Source: Stutzerimonas chloritidismutans AW-1 (lineage in GTDB: Bacteria > Pseudomonadota > Gammaproteobacteria > Pseudomonadales > Pseudomonadaceae). Taken from it: a DNA stretch of 61,163 bases. Each line of letters starts with the position of its first letter. The stretch's first letter is position 1. Positions 56,468 through 61,163 of the stretch are shown piece after piece. The translations under genes were made by a program, and so were the position numbers. The notes under the pieces were generated by a model. That model saw nothing but the letters and a program-made list of their open reading frames with translations, did not search any database and had not been told where the DNA came from. The stretch spans positions 1 to 61,163 of the forward strand of contig NZ_AOFQ01000022.1 of assembly GCF_000495915.1 (NCBI RefSeq). Reading direction: 5' to 3'.

Positions 56468-56483
56468 ATAAGTAATTACTTAT
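56468..56483. promoter_or_regulatory. 16-bp palindrome between pycR and pycA
   Basis: ATAAGTAATTACTTAT is a perfect 16-bp palindrome in the AT-rich divergent region, 96 bp from the pycR start and 129 bp from the pycA start. It fits a LysR-type T-N11-A operator. Confidence 0.65.
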
Positions 56484-56611
56484 TCTCAATCAAACAATTA
56501 TTCATTTTCAGTAATCCCCCCAGCGGGCGTAGGGTGAAACGGCTCGTTGCAAATGCGAGTGATCATGACCCGCACGCGGGTCCCCTGCTCAACGATCCGA
56601 GGGAAGACAGC

Positions 56612-58027
<1,416 letters not shown>

Positions 58028-58037
58028 GGAACGAACC

Positions 58038-59855
58038 ATGACTGCTCAGAAGAAAATCACCGTTACCGACACCATCCTGCGTGACGCCCATCAGTCGCTG
58101 CTGGCCACCCGCATGCGCACTGAAGACATGCTGCCGATCTGCGAAAAGCTCGATCGTGTCGGCTACTGGTCGCTGGAAGTCTGGGGCGGCGCCACGTTCG
58201 ACGCCTGTGTACGCTTCCTCAAGGAAGACCCCTGGGAGCGCCTGCGCCAGCTCAAGGCCGCGCTGCCCAACACCCGCCTGCAGATGCTGTTGCGCGGGCA
58301 GAACCTGCTCGGCTACCGCCATTACAGCGATGATGTGGTCGATGCGTTCTGCGCCAAGGCGGCGCAGAACGGCATCGACGTGTTCCGCATCTTCGACGCG
58401 ATGAACGACGTGCGAAACCTGGAAACCGCGATCAAGGCCGTGAAGAAGACCGGCAAGCACGCCCAGGGCACCATCGCCTATACCACCAGCCCGGTGCATA
58501 CCGTTGAGTTGTTCGTCGAGCAGGGTCGGGCGATGCGCGACATGGGCGTCGACTCCATCGCCATCAAGGACATGGCCGGCCTGCTCACGCCGTTCGCCAC
58601 CGGCGAGCTGGTGCGCGCGCTGAAGGCCGAGATCGACCTGCCGGTGTTCATTCACTCCCACGACACGGCTGGCGTCGCCAGCATGTGCCAGTTGAAAGCC
58701 ATCGAGAACGGCGCCGACCACATCGACACTGCCATTTCCTCCATGGCCTGGGGCACCAGTCATCCCGGCACCGAATCCATGGTTGCCGCGCTGCGCGGCA
58801 CGCCCTATGACACCGGCCTGGATCTGGAGCTGCTGCAGGAGATCGGCCTGTACTTCTACGCGGTGCGCAAGAAGTACCACCAGTTCGAAAGCGAATTCAC
58901 CGGTGTCGATACCCGTGTGCAGGTCAACCAGGTGCCGGGCGGGATGATTTCCAACCTGGCCAACCAGCTGAAGGAGCAGGGTGCGCTCAACCGTATGGAT
59001 GAAGTGCTCGCCGAGATTCCGCGCGTGCGCAAGGACCTCGGCTACCCGCCGCTGGTAACCCCGACCTCGCAGATCGTCGGCACCCAGGCGTTCTTCAACG
59101 TGCTCGCCGGCGAACGCTACAAGACCATTACCAACGAGGTGAAGCTCTACCTGCAGGGCCGCTACGGCAAGGCGCCGGGCACCATCGACGCCAAGCTGCA
59201 GCGCCAGGCCATCGGCGGTGAAGAGATCATCGACGTGCGCCCGGCCGACCTGATCAAACCGGAGCTGGACAAGCTGCGCCAGGAAGTCGGTGCGCTGGCC
59301 AAATCCGAAGAAGACGTGCTGACCTACGCCATGTTTCCCGACATCGGCCGCAAGTTCCTCGAGGAGCGTGAGGCCGGTACGCTGGTACCGGAAACACTGT
59401 TGCCGATCCCTGACGGCAGCACCGCGACCGCTGCAGGCGGGCAGGGCGTGCCGACCGAGTTCGTCATCGACGTGCATGGCGAAACCTACCGCGTGGATAT
59501 CACCGGTGTCGGCGTCAAGGGCGAAGGCAAGCGGCACTTCTTCCTTTCCATCGACGGCATGCCGGAAGAGGTGGTGTTCGAGCCATTGAACAACTTCGTC
59601 GGCGGCAGCGGCGGCAGCCAGCGCAAGCAGGCCAGCGGTCCGGGCGACGTCAGCACCAGCATGCCGGGCAACGTGGTCGACGTGCTGGTCAAGGAAGGCG
59701 ACGTGGTCAAGGCCGGCCAGGCCGTACTGATCAGCGAAGCGATGAAGATGGAAACCGAGATTCAGGCGCCCATGAGCGGAACGGTCAAGGCCGTGCATGT
59801 CGCCAAAGGTGACCGGGTGAACCCAGGCGATGTCTTGATAGAGATCGAGGGCTGA
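58038..59855 (+). CDS. pycB: Pyruvate carboxylase subunit B (carboxyltransferase/biotin carrier)
   Basis: A 605-residue protein combining the DRE-TIM-type carboxyltransferase domain (about 5-290, with VTDTILRDAHQSLLATRM, FRIFDAMNDVRNL and FIHSHDTAGVASM), a PYC/OADA conserved domain (about 300-460), and a C-terminal biotinyl domain with biotin lysine K570 in SEAMKMETE. With PycA it forms a two-subunit anaplerotic pyruvate carboxylase making oxaloacetate. It also resembles oxaloacetate decarboxylase alpha, but the neighbouring PycA and absent beta/gamma subunits favour carboxylase. Confidence 0.94.
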   Translation: MTAQKKITVTDTILRDAHQSLLATRMRTEDMLPICEKLDRVGYWSLEVWGGATFDACVRFLKEDPWERLRQLKAALPNTRLQMLLRGQNLLGYRHYSDDVVDAFCAKAAQNGIDVFRIFDAMNDVRNLETAIKAVKKTGKHAQGTIAYTTSPVHTVELFVEQGRAMRDMGVDSIAIKDMAGLLTPFATGELVRALKAEIDLPVFIHSHDTAGVASMCQLKAIENGADHIDTAISSMAWGTSHPGTESMVAALRGTPYDTGLDLELLQEIGLYFYAVRKKYHQFESEFTGVDTRVQVNQVPGGMISNLANQLKEQGALNRMDEVLAEIPRVRKDLGYPPLVTPTSQIVGTQAFFNVLAGERYKTITNEVKLYLQGRYGKAPGTIDAKLQRQAIGGEEIIDVRPADLIKPELDKLRQEVGALAKSEEDVLTYAMFPDIGRKFLEEREAGTLVPETLLPIPDGSTATAAGGQGVPTEFVIDVHGETYRVDITGVGVKGEGKRHFFLSIDGMPEEVVFEPLNNFVGGSGGSQRKQASGPGDVSTSMPGNVVDVLVKEGDVVKAGQAVLISEAMKMETEIQAPMSGTVKAVHVAKGDRVNPGDVLIEIEG

Positions 59856-59977
59856 GTGAAGGGTGGCGTGGCGGTCTGATCGCGCCACGCCAGCGTCGTT
59901 TCGACTGTTTTGGCCGCGCTGCGCAAGCATGCGCGGCAGCCAGCGGAACGGACGGCGCGGGCAGTGTGTCCCCTTTG

Positions 59978-60001
59978 GGAGCCCTTGCGGCTCCTTTTTT
60001 T
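59978..60001 (+). terminator. Rho-independent terminator after pycB
   Basis: GGAGCC (59978-59983) and GGCTCC (59989-59994) form a 6-bp stem with loop CTTGC followed by a run of seven T (59995-60001). It separates pycAB from sbtA, so the bicarbonate transporter must have its own promoter or depend on read-through. Confidence 0.92.
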
Positions 60002-60054
60002 CGAGCCAATGTCTGCCAGGGATCGGTCCATTGTCCAAGCTGTGGAGACTGTAG

Positions 60055-60996
60055 ATGGGTATCGACCCAGTAGTGCTGTTCTTCGTGTTCGGCCTGTTTG
60101 CGGGCCTGGTGAAGAGCGAGTTGAAGCTGCCGCCGGCGCTCTACGAGACGCTGTCGATCATCCTGCTGCTGGCGATCGGTCTGCACGGTGGTGTGGAACT
60201 GGCCGAACAGGCCAGTGCGGCGCTTCTGGGGCAGTCGCTGCTGGTGCTGGCGCTGGGCGTGTTGCTGCCGATCCTGGCCTTCATCCTGCTGCGTGGCCTG
60301 CGTTTCGACAGGGTCAACGCGGCGGCGGTGGCAGCGCACTACGGCTCGGTGAGCGCCGGTACCTTCGCGGTGGTGGTGGCCTATCTGGCGGCGCGGGAAA
60401 TCTTCTTCGAAAGCTACATGCCGCTGTTCGTGGCGATTCTCGAAATCCCGGCGATCCTGGTCGGCATTCTGCTGGCCAAGGGAGTTTCGCGCGATACCGA
60501 CTGGAAGGAGCTGGGCCGCGAGATCTTCCTTGGCAAAAGCATCATGCTGCTGCTCGGTGGCCTGCTGATCGGTGCGATCGCCGGCAAGGAGGCCATCAAA
60601 CCGCTCGAACCGCTGTACACCAGCATGTTCAAACCGGTTCTGGCGTTCTTCCTGCTGGAGATGGGCCTGATCGCCTCCGGCCAGCTCGGCTCGCTCAAGC
60701 GCTACGGCTTCAAGCTCGCTGCCTTTGCGCTGCTGATGCCGCTGATCGGTGCGCTGATCGGCGCCCTGCTGGCGCGCTTCATGGGCCTGTCGCTAGGCGG
60801 TACGGCGATGCTCGCCACGCTGGCGGCGAGTGCCTCGTACATTGCGGTGCCAGCGGCGATGCGCCTGGCGGTGCCAGAAGCCAATCCGTCGCTGTCGCTG
60901 ACTGCGTCGCTGGGCATCACCTTTCCGTTCAACATCCTGATCGGCATTCCGCTCTACCTGGCCCTGGCCGAGCGGCTGATCGCCTGGGGGTTCTGA
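60055..60996 (+). CDS. sbtA: SbtA-type sodium-dependent bicarbonate transporter
   Basis: A 313-residue membrane protein of about ten helices, of the SbtA/DUF897 family. Features are the KSELKLPPALYETLSIILLLAIGLHGG start, the conserved HYGSVSAGTFAVV segment in the middle, ILEIPAILVGILLA and TLAASASYIAVPAAMRLA. SbtA imports bicarbonate with sodium in cyanobacteria and some proteobacteria. It is followed one base after the stop by the PII-like partner sbtB and follows the pyruvate carboxylase genes, suggesting a link to bicarbonate-using anaplerosis. Confidence 0.9.
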   Translation: MGIDPVVLFFVFGLFAGLVKSELKLPPALYETLSIILLLAIGLHGGVELAEQASAALLGQSLLVLALGVLLPILAFILLRGLRFDRVNAAAVAAHYGSVSAGTFAVVVAYLAAREIFFESYMPLFVAILEIPAILVGILLAKGVSRDTDWKELGREIFLGKSIMLLLGGLLIGAIAGKEAIKPLEPLYTSMFKPVLAFFLLEMGLIASGQLGSLKRYGFKLAAFALLMPLIGALIGALLARFMGLSLGGTAMLATLAASASYIAVPAAMRLAVPEANPSLSLTASLGITFPFNILIGIPLYLALAERLIAWGF

Positions 60997-60997
60997 G

Positions 60998-61163
60998 ATG
61001 AACGCGCACAATCGTACGCTGCTGACCGTGATCTGCGAGGCAGCGCTGGAACACAAGCTGGAAGCCGACCTGAAAAACCTGGGCGCTCCGGGCTGGACCC
61101 TGTCGGACGCCCGTGGCAGCGGCAGCCGCGGGGGGCGCAGCGCCGGCTGGGGTACCGACGGCA
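60998..61163 (+). CDS. sbtB: SbtB, PII-like regulator of SbtA (5' part)
   Basis: The window cuts this gene after about 55 codons. The visible part (MNAHNRTLLTVICEAALEH, then LGAPGWTLSDARGSGSRG) matches SbtB proteins: a strand, a helix, and the glycine/arginine-rich T-loop start GSGSRGGRSAGWG. SbtB binds adenine nucleotides, including cAMP, and gates SbtA. The gene begins one base after the sbtA stop, typical of the pair. Confidence 0.87.
   Translation, partial: MNAHNRTLLTVICEAALEHKLEADLKNLGAPGWTLSDARGSGSRGGRSAGWGTDG

Overview
The window reads as chromosomal DNA of a Stutzerimonas (Pseudomonas stutzeri group) bacterium. Support comes from high GC and dense gene packing with AAGGAG-type ribosome sites. 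The ectABCD-ask gene order is the one known from P. stutzeri. The order fdnGHI-fdhE-selA-selB and the order zwf/rpiR/pycR/pycA/pycB both match Pseudomonas aeruginosa from memory. Almost everything is intact core or metabolic gene content. I see no prophage, insertion sequence, integron or CRISPR array.

Layout. 0-4.6 kb: a small membrane protein behind a 16-G tract, an AEC transporter, and a two-gene operon of a heme-oxygenase-fold iron enzyme and a methyltransferase. 4.6-13.4 kb: an exported lactonase-like propeller, an acyl-CoA dehydrogenase translationally coupled to a large hybrid sensor kinase, and a TonB receptor/PepSY/small membrane protein iron-uptake operon. 13.6-15.9 kb: an ECF42 sigma factor operon with its partner DGPF protein, an NTF2-fold protein and a visible ECF42-type promoter. 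16-20.6 kb: the DctBD two-component system and an HD-GYP phosphodiesterase. 20.9-25.9 kb: a SulP transporter with a universal stress protein, CFA synthase, a DsrE/H-protein-like pair and a small unknown gene.

26-35.2 kb: a complete selenocysteine/formate dehydrogenase block on the minus strand. It holds fdnG with an in-frame UGA and SECIS hairpin, fdnH, fdnI, fdhE, selA, selB and the selenocysteine tRNA gene selC; only selD is absent. 35.3-38.7 kb: an AraC regulator divergent from ohr and an exported haloperoxidase-like hydrolase, then a Tim44-domain protein. 38.9-47.2 kb: an orphan TRAP binding lipoprotein, uvrD, a PAS-GGDEF-EAL protein, trhP (yegQ) and a YdcH-like protein.

47.3-52.1 kb: the ectoine/hydroxyectoine operon ectA-ectB-ectC-ectD-ask, with hairpins between its last genes. 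It is preceded by a 560-bp gene-free region rich in GAAGTT hexamers. 52.7-61.2 kb: glucose-6-phosphate dehydrogenase and a divergent RpiR regulator, the LysR regulator PycR divergent from the two-subunit pyruvate carboxylase PycAB, then a bicarbonate transporter SbtA with its PII-like partner SbtB, cut by the window end. PycA consumes bicarbonate, so SbtAB next to PycAB suggests a bicarbonate supply and anaplerosis unit.

The most notable items are the SbtAB-PycAB linkage, the isolated DsrE/lipoyl-protein pair, the iron oxygenase/methyltransferase pair, the ECF42 promoter, the UGA/SECIS/selC set and the GAAGTT-rich ectA upstream region.
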